In this document: positions 44,047-52,824 of the stretch, one piece after another | Layout: the number at the start of each line of letters is the position of its first letter | How positions within the stretch are numbered: the stretch's first letter is position 1 | DNA from: Microbacterium halophytorum | GTDB lineage: Bacteria > Actinomycetota > Actinomycetes > Actinomycetales > Microbacteriaceae | DNA: 64,000 nucleotides | Assembly (NCBI RefSeq): GCF_002970975.1 | Contig: NZ_PNFA01000005.1 | Coordinates: 62,001-126,000 of the forward strand | Direction of reading: 5' to 3' | Program-made: the position numbers and the translations under genes | Notes under the pieces: model-generated | What the model saw: only the letters and a program-made list of their open reading frames with translations | What the model was told of the DNA's origin: nothing | Database searches by the model: none

Positions 44047-44478
44047 ATGTCCCCCGGCCTCTTCGCGATCCTCTGGTCGATCGCGATCATCGCGTGGTTC
44101 ATCCTGGTCGAGCGCCGCTTCGGGAATCGGTTCAGGGCGATGCTCGTGGCGTGGTCGGGCGGCCGGGCCCTCCGCGGTTTCCTCGCGACGACGGGGCTGT
44201 ATCTCGTGGTGTGCGCGCTCGCGCTGCTGATCACGGTGTTCGCGATCGCCTCGCCGGGCGGCGAGGTCCTGGCCATCGGCCTCTGGCTGATCGGCACGAT
44301 CGCGCTCGTCCCCGTGAGCATGTTCCCGCTGCACTGGGGAGGCATGATCACGACCGAGGTGCTCCTCGGCCGCATTCCGCGGCGCGTTGCCGCCGCGATC
44401 AACGTGCCCGCGTTCCTGCTCGGGCTCGTGTCCGCGATGTCGCTGTTGGCGGCGGGCTTCGCGCTGTTCGCGCCCTGA
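44047..44478 (+). CDS. Membrane protein of unknown function
   Basis: 143 residues with four hydrophobic segments (about 4-22, 44-68, 72-92, 116-140) and a short basic loop (RRFGNRFRAMLVAWSGGR). I do not recognise the family. It is divergent from the sensor kinase and shares with it the palindrome at 44004-44019, so it may be a target of that system. Predicted leaderless (TATCCT six bases upstream). Confidence 0.65.
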   Translation: MSPGLFAILWSIAIIAWFILVERRFGNRFRAMLVAWSGGRALRGFLATTGLYLVVCALALLITVFAIASPGGEVLAIGLWLIGTIALVPVSMFPLHWGGMITTEVLLGRIPRRVAAAINVPAFLLGLVSAMSLLAAGFALFAP

Positions 44479-44548
44479 GGCCGTTCCGACGACCGGCCGA
44501 CAGGCGTTCGTTCGCCTCTGCGTAACCTGGCGGGTCTACCGTGACGGG

Positions 44549-45367
44549 ATGAGCATCGCCAGGCCCGCTCTCGGCGTCGTCGCCCGGGTGCGCACGGCGC
44601 AGTCCTCACTCGGGCCGAGCGAGGCGCGCGTCGCCGACGTGATCGTGGAGCGGCCGGATGACGTCGTCGGCTGGTCGACGGCCGAGCTGGCGGCCGCGGC
44701 GGAGACGTCGACGGCCACCGTCATCCGGGCCTGCCAGAGCGTCGGGTTCCGCGGGTTCCAGCACCTCAGGCTGGAGCTGGCGCGGTCGGCGCCGATGGCG
44801 CCGCGCGACGAGGCCGACGCCGTGCCGAACACGTTCGACGACGCGATCGAGGCCGTGCGCCTCGCGCAGGAGTGCGTCGACCCCGACCAGATCGACAGCG
44901 TCGCCGGCGCGATCGATGCCGCAGGCAGGGTCGTGCTCGTCAGCAACGGCTTCTCGGGCCCGCCTCTGCAGGACTTCGCCATGCGGCTGTCGACGCTCGG
45001 CCGCTGCGTGGAGGCGCCGGTCGATGCGCTCGCGCAGCAGTTCGCCGCCCACACCCTCGGCCACGGCGACCTGTGCCTCGCGCTGAGCTACTCCGGTGCG
45101 AACGTGCAGACGCTGCGCGCATGCCAGGCGGCGGCCGACCGCGGCGCGACGGTCGCCGTCATCACGAGCTACTCCCGCTCGCCGATCGGCCGGCTCGCGG
45201 CGCTCGTCGTGGCGACGGGGCCCGCCGGCGAAGCCCACGACGTCGATCCGTTCCTCGCGCGTCTCGGCCACACGGTGGTGCTGCACGCGCTGCACTCGGC
45301 GCTCGAGCCGCGCGCGGGCGTCGTCGAGATGCGCGGCGTCGTCACGGATGCGCTGACCGAGGAATAG
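44549..45367 (+). CDS. MurR/RpiR-family transcriptional regulator
   Basis: 272 residues. N-terminal HTH_6 domain (SLGPSEARVADVIVERPDDV, ELAAAAETSTATVIRACQSV) and C-terminal SIS sugar-phosphate domain (VVLVSNGFSGPPLQDFAMRL, CLALSYSGANVQTLRACQAA). Such proteins sense phosphorylated sugars or similar phosphoesters. It stands directly upstream of the phosphatase/ABC operon in the same direction, 153 bases away, and is the likely regulator. Start ATG 44549 is six bases after a TACCGT -10 box. Confidence 0.92.
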   Translation: MSIARPALGVVARVRTAQSSLGPSEARVADVIVERPDDVVGWSTAELAAAAETSTATVIRACQSVGFRGFQHLRLELARSAPMAPRDEADAVPNTFDDAIEAVRLAQECVDPDQIDSVAGAIDAAGRVVLVSNGFSGPPLQDFAMRLSTLGRCVEAPVDALAQQFAAHTLGHGDLCLALSYSGANVQTLRACQAAADRGATVAVITSYSRSPIGRLAALVVATGPAGEAHDVDPFLARLGHTVVLHALHSALEPRAGVVEMRGVVTDALTEE

Positions 45368-45520
45368 GCGCCTCCCCCACGGCCGGCGTCACGCCGACCT
45401 CATCGACCGTTCACCTCCGCGCAAGGCGGCCTCCACCGCTTCGTCGTCCGCCGCCGTCAGCCTGTTCCCGTAACCGCGTTCCATAGGTCGCGAAACGCAC
45501 GTAACACCGAGAGGCCCCGG

Positions 45521-46201
45521 ATGACGCAGCTCGACATCGACGGGATGTTCAACACCAGGGCGCTCGGCGACCCGGCATGGCTCGTGCGCACGGGCGCCCC
45601 GGAGCGGGTCACGCCGGAAGGCGCCGCCGCCCTGCGCGGCCTGGGCGCATCGATCGCCGTCGACCTGCGCGAGCCGGACGAAGCCGGCCCCGTCGCACAC
45701 GGCCTGCCCGTGCGGAGCGTGCCGATCTACGGCCGGCCCGCTCCCCTCACGGGGCGCCTCGAGGAGATCTACGAACGGCTGCTGCGCGAGCGGGGCGCAG
45801 CCCTCGCCGAGGCCGTCGGCGCGATCGTCGACGCCGACGGCGCCGCCGTCGTGCACTGCACGGCGGGCAAGGACCGCACCGGCCTCGTCGTGGCGCTCGC
45901 GCTCGCGGCCTCCGGCGCGAGCGCCGAGGAGATCGAAGCGGACTACGCGCTGTCGGGAGCGAACGTGCGGCCGGTGCGCGAGCGCGCCGCCCTCGCGATC
46001 GCCGACGGGCTGGAGTCCGCCGACCGCGCCGAGATCCTGCGCCTGCACCTCGACAGCCCCGTCGCCGCCGTCCGCCACGCTCTCGACGTGATCGCCGATC
46101 TCGGCGGCGCCGCCGCCTACCTCGCCGGGCACGGGCTGAGCCCCGCACAGATCGAGGGGCTGCGCGCGAAGCGCGTCGGCCGCATCGGAGCGCCCGCGTG
46201 A
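45521..46201 (+). CDS. Tyrosine-protein-phosphatase-like enzyme (dual-specificity type)
   Basis: 226 residues. The PTP loop VHCTAGKDRTG gives nucleophile Cys113 and Arg119; an Asp in VDLREPDE is the usual early conserved stretch of the Y_phosphatase3 family. Such enzymes dephosphorylate phosphotyrosine, phosphoinositides or small phosphoesters. No signal peptide. It opens an operon with a metallophosphoesterase (4-base GTGA overlap) and an ABC importer, which argues for a small-molecule substrate. GAGAGG precedes the ATG. Confidence 0.9.
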   Translation: MTQLDIDGMFNTRALGDPAWLVRTGAPERVTPEGAAALRGLGASIAVDLREPDEAGPVAHGLPVRSVPIYGRPAPLTGRLEEIYERLLRERGAALAEAVGAIVDADGAAVVHCTAGKDRTGLVVALALAASGASAEEIEADYALSGANVRPVRERAALAIADGLESADRAEILRLHLDSPVAAVRHALDVIADLGGAAAYLAGHGLSPAQIEGLRAKRVGRIGAPA

Positions 46202-46986
46202 GCCGGGAATCGGGCCGCCTCACGGTGCTGCACATCAGCGACGTGCATGCCACCGCCGACGGTCGCCTGTACGACCGGGTCGACGGCGTCGAGCGCCTGC
46301 GGGCGGTCGGCGACTACGCGCGCGACGCCGGCGTGACGCCCGAAGCGATCGTCGTCACGGGCGACCTCATCCAACGGGGCAACCCCGATGCATACCCGCG
46401 GCTCGAGGCAGCGCTCGACGACCTCGAACGGGCGGCCGGCGTGCCGGTCCTGACGGTGCTCGGCAACCACGACGACGCGCGTGCCGCGCGCGGCATGCGC
46501 CGCCACGCGGGAGGGCACCACCGCATCGAGCACATCGCCGGCATGCGCTTCGCGCTGCTCGACTCGTCGACGGGCGCCCTCGGCGCGGAGCAGACCGATT
46601 GGCTGCGCGAACAGCTGCGCGAGCCGTACGGCGCGGGCACCGTCGTCGCGCTGCACCATCCGCCGCTCGGCTCACCACTGCCGACCCTGGCCAAGGCCGG
46701 GCTCGCCGACGCGGGCGCGCTCCTCGACGTGCTCGCCGGGTCCGACGCCCTCGCCGTGCTGGCCGGTCACTTCCACCACCCGCTCTCGGCGACGCTGCGC
46801 GGCGTGCCCGTCTCAGTCGGCCCGGCGCTCGCCTACCACCAGGTGATGAACGCCGGCCCCGATGTCGTGGCCGGCCACGACCAGGCGATGTTCTCCCTCG
46901 TGCACCTGCTCCCGGGCGGCGTCGCGGCGACGAGCATCTCCCTCGACTCCCCCGCTCCCCTGTTCACCCAGCCCGTCACCGCCTGA
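46198..46986 (+). CDS. Calcineurin-like metallophosphoesterase (CpdA/GpdQ-like)
   Basis: 262 residues. All metal motifs are present: Asp15 and His17 in HISDVHAT, VTGDLIQRG, VLGNHDDAR, LHHPP and GHFHHP. The closest well-known groups are cyclic-nucleotide and glycerophosphodiester phosphodiesterases. The start is GTG 46198, overlapping the phosphatase stop; the protein has no signal peptide and should act on imported phosphodiesters. The binding-protein gene follows after 42 bases. Confidence 0.92.
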   Translation: MSRESGRLTVLHISDVHATADGRLYDRVDGVERLRAVGDYARDAGVTPEAIVVTGDLIQRGNPDAYPRLEAALDDLERAAGVPVLTVLGNHDDARAARGMRRHAGGHHRIEHIAGMRFALLDSSTGALGAEQTDWLREQLREPYGAGTVVALHHPPLGSPLPTLAKAGLADAGALLDVLAGSDALAVLAGHFHHPLSATLRGVPVSVGPALAYHQVMNAGPDVVAGHDQAMFSLVHLLPGGVAATSISLDSPAPLFTQPVTA

Positions 46987-47028
46987 CCGGGCGGCCGGAT
47001 CCATTTCATACCCGAAGAGGAATACACA

Positions 47029-48066
47029 ATGCCCCGCAAGCTCACCCGCCTCACCCCGCTCGCGATCCTCGGCGTCGCCGGCGTCGCGCTCACCGGCTGC
47101 TCGTCGGCCGACGCCACCGCCGACGCGGCGGGCGATGCCGCCGAGGACAGCACGATCACGGTCTACACGTCCGAGCCCGAGGAGAAGATGGCGGCGCTGG
47201 TCGACGCCTTCAACGCGGAGCACCCCGAGGTGACCGTCGAGGTGTTCCGCGCCGGCACGGGAGACCTGACGACCCGCATCGCGACCGAGCAGGAATCGGG
47301 CGAGGGCGTGCAGGCCGACATCCTCCTCGCCGCCGACGCCGCGACGTTCGAGGGCTACGCCGCCGACGACGAACTGCTGGCGTACACGCCGGCCGACGTC
47401 GACGCGATCAACCCCGATGTGGTCGACCCCGAGGGGTTCTACACGGGCACCCGCATCATCCCGACCGTCATCGCGTACAACACGACGATGATCGAGGAGG
47501 CGGACGCGCCCGCTTCGTGGGCCGAGCTCACCGATGCCGCGTACGCCGAGCAGATCGTGATGCCGAACCCGGACGTCTCGGGCGCCGCCGCCTACAACGC
47601 CGCCGTCTGGTCGCTGACACCGGAGCTCGGCGACGCGTGGATGGAGGCCCTGTCGGAGAACACCCCGGTCATCGCTGACAGCAATGGCCCCGTCTCGCAG
47701 GCCGTCGCCACGGGCGCTCAGCCGGTCGGCGTCGTCGTCGACTACCTCGTGCGCGAGCTCGCCGACCAGGGCTCGCCCATCGCCGTGTCGTACCCCGAGG
47801 AGGGCGTGCCGTTCGTCTCGCAGCCGGCCGGCATCTTCGCGAACACGGACGAAGAGGAGGCGTCCAAGCTGTTCGTCGACTTCCTCGTCAGCGAGGAGGG
47901 CCAGAAGCTGGCCGTCGAGCAGTCCTACCTCCCCGTCCGCAGCGACGTCGACACCCCGGAGGGTGCCCCGTCGATGGATGAGATCACCATCCTGAACCCG
48001 GCGCTCGAAGACGTGCAGTCGAGCCAGGACGCGGCCGTCGAGACGTTCCGCTCGCTGTTCCTGTAG
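47029..48066 (+). CDS. Binding lipoprotein of a ferric/phosphonate-type ABC importer
   Basis: 345 residues. Lipobox ALTGCSS (Cys at about 24). The mature domain begins STITVYTSEPEEKMAALVDA and belongs to the family that binds Fe(III), 2-aminoethylphosphonate, thiamine or phosphoesters (SBP_bac_6-like). The two consecutive Tyr typical of ferric-binding proteins are not evident near the C-terminal third, and the cluster is rich in phosphatases, so an organophosphate ligand is more likely than iron. AGAGGAA precedes the ATG. The permease starts immediately after its stop. Confidence 0.88.
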   Translation: MPRKLTRLTPLAILGVAGVALTGCSSADATADAAGDAAEDSTITVYTSEPEEKMAALVDAFNAEHPEVTVEVFRAGTGDLTTRIATEQESGEGVQADILLAADAATFEGYAADDELLAYTPADVDAINPDVVDPEGFYTGTRIIPTVIAYNTTMIEEADAPASWAELTDAAYAEQIVMPNPDVSGAAAYNAAVWSLTPELGDAWMEALSENTPVIADSNGPVSQAVATGAQPVGVVVDYLVRELADQGSPIAVSYPEEGVPFVSQPAGIFANTDEEEASKLFVDFLVSEEGQKLAVEQSYLPVRSDVDTPEGAPSMDEITILNPALEDVQSSQDAAVETFRSLFL

Positions 48067-49743
48067 ATGACTGCTGTTGCTGCCGAGCCGGCGGGCCCGG
48101 TCTCCGGCCGGGCCCGCCGGCTCGCGCGCCGCTTCGGCGGCGCGGGCATCGCGACCGCCGCGCTGTGGGTCGCGATCGCGTTCTTCGTGCTGCTGCCGAT
48201 CGGCGCCGTCCTGCACCTCGCGGGCGACGGCAGCCAGGCGGGCGTGCTGCTGCAGGGCGATGTGCTCGAAGCGGCGCGCAACAGCTTCGTCTCGGCGGGG
48301 GTCTCGGCCGTGCTCGCGGTCGGCGTCGGCACGGCGCTCGCTCTCCTGCTCGACCGCACCGACGTCCCCGGCCGAGGAGCGCTGCGCCTGTTCGCCCTGA
48401 GCCCGTTGCTGATGCCGCCGTTCGTCGGCGCGATCGCGTGGCTCGGCATCGCCGGCCCGACAAGCCCGCTCAACCTCGCCTGGCGCGACGTGTTCGGCTC
48501 CCCGCTCTGGTCGATCTACGGCGCCGACGGCGTCATCCTGCTGCTCACGGTGCACAGCTACCCGATCGTGATGCTCATCATCGCGGCCGCGCTGAAGCGC
48601 ATCCCCAGCGACCTCGAGCAGGCGGCCCGGATGAGCGGGGCCGGCCCCGCTCGCAGCCTCCTGCAGGTCACGGTGCCGCTGCTGCGGCCGGCGCTGCTGT
48701 CGTCCTTCATCGTCGTCGCCGTCGGCAACCTCGCCGACTTCGGCATCCCGTCGATCATCGGCCTCCCGGAACGCTTCGTGACGCTCGCGACGCTCGTCTA
48801 CCGGTATCTCCAGTCGGGCACGGTCGACGAGCCCCTGCAGATCGTCGCCACGATCGGCGTCGTCGTGCTGCTCCTCGCCCTGATCGGCGTCGTGCTGCAG
48901 GCGCTGGCCTCCGGCCGCGGCGCCCAGCTCGACATGTCGCAGGCCCGAGCGCAGCGGATGCGGCTCGGCGCCGCGCGCCTCCCGGTCGCGGCGGTCACCT
49001 GGGCCGTCGTCCTCGGCATCACGGTGCTGCCGCTGGTCGCACTGGCGACCCAGACGCTGCTCAGGGCGCCGGGCGTCCCTCTGACGTGGGACAACCTCAC
49101 CCTCGACCACTTCGCCACGGCGCTGACGAGCGAATCCGCGCTCACCGGAGCGGCGAACTCGGTCATGCTGGCCACCCTCGCCGCCGTGGTGTGCGGCGTG
49201 CTGGGCCTCGGCATCGGCGTCGCGGTCGCCCGCATCCGCACCCGCCCCGCCCGCTGGTTGGGCGCAGCCGCGAACCTGCCGCAGGCGGTGCCCGGCATCG
49301 TGATCGCCGTCGCCTGGCTCATCCTCGCCCCGACACTCGGCCTGTTCAACACCCCGTGGCTCATCCTTTGCGCGTACGTGACGAGCTTCATCGCCCTCGT
49401 CGTGCAGGCCGTCGCGGCGCCGCTCGAGTCGACGCCCGCGAGCGCCGAGGAGGCGGCCAGGGTCGCGGGCGCCGGCCGTCTGCGCTCGCTCATCGACATC
49501 ACGTGCCGGATGGCGCTGCCCGCTGCGCTCTCGGGCGCCGTGCTCGTCGCCGTCACGGCGGTGCGCGAGCTGACGCTGTCCGTGCTGCTGCTGTCGCCGG
49601 GTTCGCAGACCCTCGGCGTCGCGATCTTCAACTTCCAACAGGCGGGGGCGTTCTCGACCGCTTCCGCCTGGTCGCTCATCGTCGCGGTGTTCGGGCTGGC
49701 TTTCATCGGCCTCGCCACCCGCACGCAGAAGGGTTCGTCATGA
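48067..49743 (+). CDS. ABC transporter permease, fused two-domain (FbpB/PhnU-V type)
   Basis: 558 residues with about 12 membrane helices in two homologous halves. Each half carries an ATPase-contact loop: EQAARMSGAGPARSLLQVTV and EEAARVAGAGRLRSLIDITC. Fused permeases of this kind occur in ferric, thiamine and phosphonate importers. It starts on the base after the binding-protein stop and overlaps the ATPase gene. Confidence 0.93.
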   Translation: MTAVAAEPAGPVSGRARRLARRFGGAGIATAALWVAIAFFVLLPIGAVLHLAGDGSQAGVLLQGDVLEAARNSFVSAGVSAVLAVGVGTALALLLDRTDVPGRGALRLFALSPLLMPPFVGAIAWLGIAGPTSPLNLAWRDVFGSPLWSIYGADGVILLLTVHSYPIVMLIIAAALKRIPSDLEQAARMSGAGPARSLLQVTVPLLRPALLSSFIVVAVGNLADFGIPSIIGLPERFVTLATLVYRYLQSGTVDEPLQIVATIGVVVLLLALIGVVLQALASGRGAQLDMSQARAQRMRLGAARLPVAAVTWAVVLGITVLPLVALATQTLLRAPGVPLTWDNLTLDHFATALTSESALTGAANSVMLATLAAVVCGVLGLGIGVAVARIRTRPARWLGAAANLPQAVPGIVIAVAWLILAPTLGLFNTPWLILCAYVTSFIALVVQAVAAPLESTPASAEEAARVAGAGRLRSLIDITCRMALPAALSGAVLVAVTAVRELTLSVLLLSPGSQTLGVAIFNFQQAGAFSTASAWSLIVAVFGLAFIGLATRTQKGSS

Positions 49744-50810
49744 CATCCGTCACCCTCGACTCCGTGTTCGTCCGATTCCCCGGCGGCAATCTCGGTCTGC
49801 AGGACATCGACCTGCGGATCGACGACGGGGAGTTCCTGGCGCTCGTGGGCCCATCCGGATCCGGTAAGACGACCCTCCTGCGCTCGATCGCCGGCTTCGT
49901 GGAGCCGGCATCCGGCCACGTCCTGATCGGCGACCGCGTCGTGGCCGGCGGGAAGGCGTTCGTGCCGCCCGAGAAGCGCGGCCTCGGCATGGTGTTCCAG
50001 CAGCACGCCGTCTGGCCGCACTGGACGGTCGGCCGCAACGTCGAGTACCCCCTGAAGAGGGCCGGAATCGCGCGCGACGAGCGCCGGCGCCGCGTATCGG
50101 AGACCCTCGAGACGGTAGGTCTCGCCGGGTACGACGGGCGCGATCCCTCGACCCTGTCCGGCGGCCAGCGCCAGCGGGTCGCCCTCGCGCGCGCGATCGT
50201 CGCGCGACCCGACGTGCTGCTGCTCGACGAGGCGCTTTCGGCGCTCGACGAACCCCTCCGCGACCGCCTCCGGCTGGAGCTGCACGCGCTCACGCGCGAG
50301 CTCGGGCTCACGGTGATCCACGTGACGCACGACAGGGCCGAGGCCCTCGCGCTCGCCGACCGGGTCGCCGTGCTCGACGAGGGGCGCATCCAGCAGGTCG
50401 GCACGCCGGAGGAGCTGCTCGCCGCCCCCGGGTCGCCCTTCGTGGCGGAGTTCCTCTCGGACGCGACGCTCGTCGACGGGCGGGTCGCGGAGGGTGTGTT
50501 CGGAGCCGGCGACCACCCCCTATCGGTTCCCTGCGCTGTCGGCGTTCCGGACGGCGACGCGCGGGCCGCGATCGCCCCCGGTGCCGTGCGGGTCGTGCCC
50601 GACGCGGTGGGCGACGCGTCCATCCGCTCGTCGCTGTTCACCCCCTCCGGGAGCGACCTGGTCGTCGACTGGGCCGGGCTCCGCATGCGCGTGCACCACA
50701 CGGGGCCGCGCCTGCGGGCGGGAGAGCGCGTGCGCGTGGAGGTCGAGCGCGCGAGCGTCTACCCGTCGGTCGCGTCTGCGGCCAGGTCGGCGGAGCGGGT
50801 GTCGGCGTGA
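49740..50810 (+). CDS. ABC transporter ATP-binding protein (FbpC/PotA type)
   Basis: 356 residues. Walker A GPSGSGKTTLL, Q-loop VFQQHAVWPH, signature LSGGQRQRVALARA, Walker B VLLLDEALSALDEP, switch His in VTHDRAEA, and a C-terminal TOBE-like domain from about 235. ATG 49740 overlaps the permease stop. The C-terminal domain lacks the extra iron-responsive features I would need to call it ferric-specific. Overlaps the following phosphatase gene (GTGA). Confidence 0.93.
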   Translation: MTSVTLDSVFVRFPGGNLGLQDIDLRIDDGEFLALVGPSGSGKTTLLRSIAGFVEPASGHVLIGDRVVAGGKAFVPPEKRGLGMVFQQHAVWPHWTVGRNVEYPLKRAGIARDERRRRVSETLETVGLAGYDGRDPSTLSGGQRQRVALARAIVARPDVLLLDEALSALDEPLRDRLRLELHALTRELGLTVIHVTHDRAEALALADRVAVLDEGRIQQVGTPEELLAAPGSPFVAEFLSDATLVDGRVAEGVFGAGDHPLSVPCAVGVPDGDARAAIAPGAVRVVPDAVGDASIRSSLFTPSGSDLVVDWAGLRMRVHHTGPRLRAGERVRVEVERASVYPSVASAARSAERVSA

Positions 50811-51343
50811 CCCTTGCGCTCGTGCGGCACGGCCGCACCGAATGGAACCGCGCCCGCCGCATGCAGGGCCGCAGCGACATCCCGCTCGACGCGCACGGCC
50901 GCGCACAGGCCGACGCCGCCGGTCGCGCCCTCTCCGTGGCGGTGTGGCGGCGGATCGTGACATCGCCGCTGAGCCGAGCGCGCGAGACGGCGGCGATCAT
51001 CGCGGGGCACATCCCGGGTGTCGGGATCGAGCCGGAGCCGGCACTGGTCGAACGGGGCTACGGCGAGGCGGAGGGCGTCTCCGTCGCCGAGGCGCGTGAG
51101 CGCTGGCCCGACGACGACTTCCCCGGCGCGGAGTCGGTCGCCGATGCGACGGCGCGGGGCGTCGCCGCCATCCGGGGCCTGGCGGACGCAGGCCCCGCGA
51201 CGATCGCCGTCGCTCACGGCACCCTCATCAGGCTCGCCGTTTCGGCGCTGACGGGCGACGACTGCCCCCGCCTCCCGAACGGCCAGGTCGTGCTCCTCGC
51301 CCGCGACGGCGACGGGTTCCGCGCGAGCTGGCTGCATGGGTGA
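50807..51343 (+). CDS. Histidine phosphatase family protein
   Basis: 178 residues. Phosphoglycerate-mutase fold with catalytic His8 in ALVRHGRTEWN, the phosphate Arg in TSPLSRARETA, Glu in LVERGYGEAEG and second His in VAVAHGTLIRL. Members hydrolyse sugar phosphates, nucleotides or glycerol phosphates. GTG 50807 overlaps the ATPase stop, so it is translationally coupled to the importer and probably processes its cargo. Third phosphatase of the operon. Confidence 0.92.
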   Translation: MTLALVRHGRTEWNRARRMQGRSDIPLDAHGRAQADAAGRALSVAVWRRIVTSPLSRARETAAIIAGHIPGVGIEPEPALVERGYGEAEGVSVAEARERWPDDDFPGAESVADATARGVAAIRGLADAGPATIAVAHGTLIRLAVSALTGDDCPRLPNGQVVLLARDGDGFRASWLHG

Positions 51344-51409
51344 CGGGTCGGCGGAGCCCGCTGGCGCCGACTCGCGCGGGCCCGGCCGCGCGGCCCGCTT
51401 GCAACCGAG

Positions 51410-51425
51410 TCGAATCTATGTTCGA
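51410..51425. promoter_or_regulatory. SOS box (LexA site) upstream of the radical SAM gene
   Basis: TCGAATCTATGTTCGA matches the actinobacterial LexA consensus TCGAAC-N4-GTTCGA with one mismatch. It covers a TATGTT -10-like box (51417-51422) and ends eight bases before the ATG, ideal for repression. Confidence 0.75.
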
Positions 51426-51433
51426 CTGAACGC

Positions 51434-52459
51434 ATGCGCTGGAGTGGACAGACGATCGATCGACAGCAGGAGGCTCTCCCGATCCCCGGCCTCGCGCGGT
51501 CGGTCCGGACCCCGGAGTTCGCGGGGATCACGTTCCACGAGGTGATCGCGAAGTCCGCACTGAACCGCGTGCCCGCGGCGAGTTCGATGCCGTTCTCGTG
51601 GACGGTGAACCCGTACCGCGGCTGCGCTCACAGCTGCGTGTACTGCTTCGCGCGGAACACGCACCGATACCTCGACTTCGACGCCGGCGACGACTTCGAT
51701 CGCCAGATCGTCGTGAAGACGAACGTCGCGGCCGTGCTGCGCGCCGAGCTCGGCCGCCGATCGTGGCGGAGGGAGCTCGTCGCGCTCGGCTCCAACACCG
51801 ACCCGTATCAGCGGGCCGAGGGGCGCTACGGGCTCATGCCCGGCATCATCCGCGCGCTCGCCGAGAGCGGCACGCCGATCTCCCTCCTCACCAAGGGAAC
51901 CCTGCTGCGCCGCGACCTCCCGCTGCTCGCACAGGCCGCCGAGCACGTTGCGATCGACCTCGCGATGTCCATCGCCGTCTTCGACGACGACCTGCAGCGC
52001 GCGGTGGAGCCGGGAACCCCCTCGGCGGCGGCGCGCCTCGCGACGGTGCGCGCGGCCGCCGAGGCGGGGTTCGACGTCACGGTCTTCCTCATGCCGATCC
52101 TCCCGTGGCTGACCGACTCGGACGACGACCTCGAGCGCGCCGTGGCCGCGATCGCCGATGCGGGGGCCCGTCGCGTCGTCTTCGGGGCCCTGCATCTCCG
52201 CCCCGGCGCGAAGGAGTGGTTCCTCGAGTGGATCGCGCGCGAGCACCCGGAACTGGAACGGGGGTACGCGCGCTTCTACGCCCACGACTCGTACGCGCCC
52301 GCCGCATACCGCCGCCGGCTCGCGGAGCGCGTACGTCCCCTGCTGCGCCGCTATGGGCTCGCCCCCGTCGACGACGACGACCAGCCCGAGGCCAGACGCG
52401 CGGCGCGCGCATCCGCTTCGTCCGCCCTTTCCCCGGCTGCGCTGCCGACGCTCTTCTAA
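51434..52459 (+). CDS. Radical SAM protein, Rv2578c/SplB-like
   Basis: 341 residues. The radical SAM Cys triad is in YRGCAHSCVYCFARNTHRYL, followed by LGSNTDPYQRAEG and SLLTKGTLLRRD, which mark the Rv2578c family, distant relatives of spore photoproduct lyase. The reaction is unknown; DNA repair is suspected. The clear SOS box in its promoter supports a damage-response role, and I recall the M. tuberculosis relative being in the LexA regulon. The C-terminal 30 residues are Ala/Arg/Ser rich. No ribosome site; very short leader. Confidence 0.88.
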   Translation: MRWSGQTIDRQQEALPIPGLARSVRTPEFAGITFHEVIAKSALNRVPAASSMPFSWTVNPYRGCAHSCVYCFARNTHRYLDFDAGDDFDRQIVVKTNVAAVLRAELGRRSWRRELVALGSNTDPYQRAEGRYGLMPGIIRALAESGTPISLLTKGTLLRRDLPLLAQAAEHVAIDLAMSIAVFDDDLQRAVEPGTPSAAARLATVRAAAEAGFDVTVFLMPILPWLTDSDDDLERAVAAIADAGARRVVFGALHLRPGAKEWFLEWIAREHPELERGYARFYAHDSYAPAAYRRRLAERVRPLLRRYGLAPVDDDDQPEARRAARASASSALSPAALPTLF

Positions 52460-52489
52460 GGCGCGCGCACGCCGCCGGCGGGTGCGCCT
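52459..52489 (+). terminator. Possible terminator after the radical SAM gene
   Basis: AGGCGCGCGCAC and GTGCGCCT pair with a two-base bulge around GCCGCCGGCGG, starting at the stop codon. Confidence 0.4.
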
Positions 52490-52550
52490 CGCGGGGCACG
52501 CCCGCGCGGCAGGCGTCCATCGATGCGCGTGCAGTGTTCGCAGAGCCGGG

Positions 52551-52775
52551 TCACGCCCTCCCGGCGTTGCGCGGGTGCTGCTTCGACATCCGCTCGTTGC
52601 CGCGCCGGTAGTTTCCCGTCGCCCTGGCCATCAACTGCTGCGGGTCGCCGCGCTCCACCTGCTCGAGGAAGGCCGCCGCCTTCACACCGCGCAGGACGGC
52701 CGCGCTCTTGCCTCGGTGGGTGATCACGACCTCGTCACCGCGCACGGTGTACGAGAATCCGTTCGGTGTTCCCAT
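52551..52775 (-). CDS. Small conserved protein of unknown function
   Basis: 74 residues, MGTPNGFSYTVRGDEVVITH followed by RGKSAAVLRGVKAAAFLEQV and a basic tail YRRGNERMSKQHPRNAGRA. It looks like a single small alpha/beta fold with a nucleic-acid-friendly C-terminus. I believe similar proteins occur widely in Microbacteriaceae, always uncharacterised. ATG 52775 is the start of the recognisable part; no strong ribosome site. It lies convergent with the radical SAM gene. Confidence 0.65.
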   Translation of the reverse strand: MGTPNGFSYTVRGDEVVITHRGKSAAVLRGVKAAAFLEQVERGDPQQLMARATGNYRRGNERMSKQHPRNAGRA

Positions 52776-52824
52776 CCGGCGAACGTAGCGCAGGCGCAAC
52801 CCAGCCGCCCGCCCTGGCTGCTCC

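Noticed and set aside
47029..50810. Annotation as an iron(III) importer
   Set aside because: Family similarity alone is ambiguous; no iron-box, siderophore or heme genes are nearby, and three phosphatases and an RpiR regulator point to organophosphate. Left open as ferric/phosphonate type.
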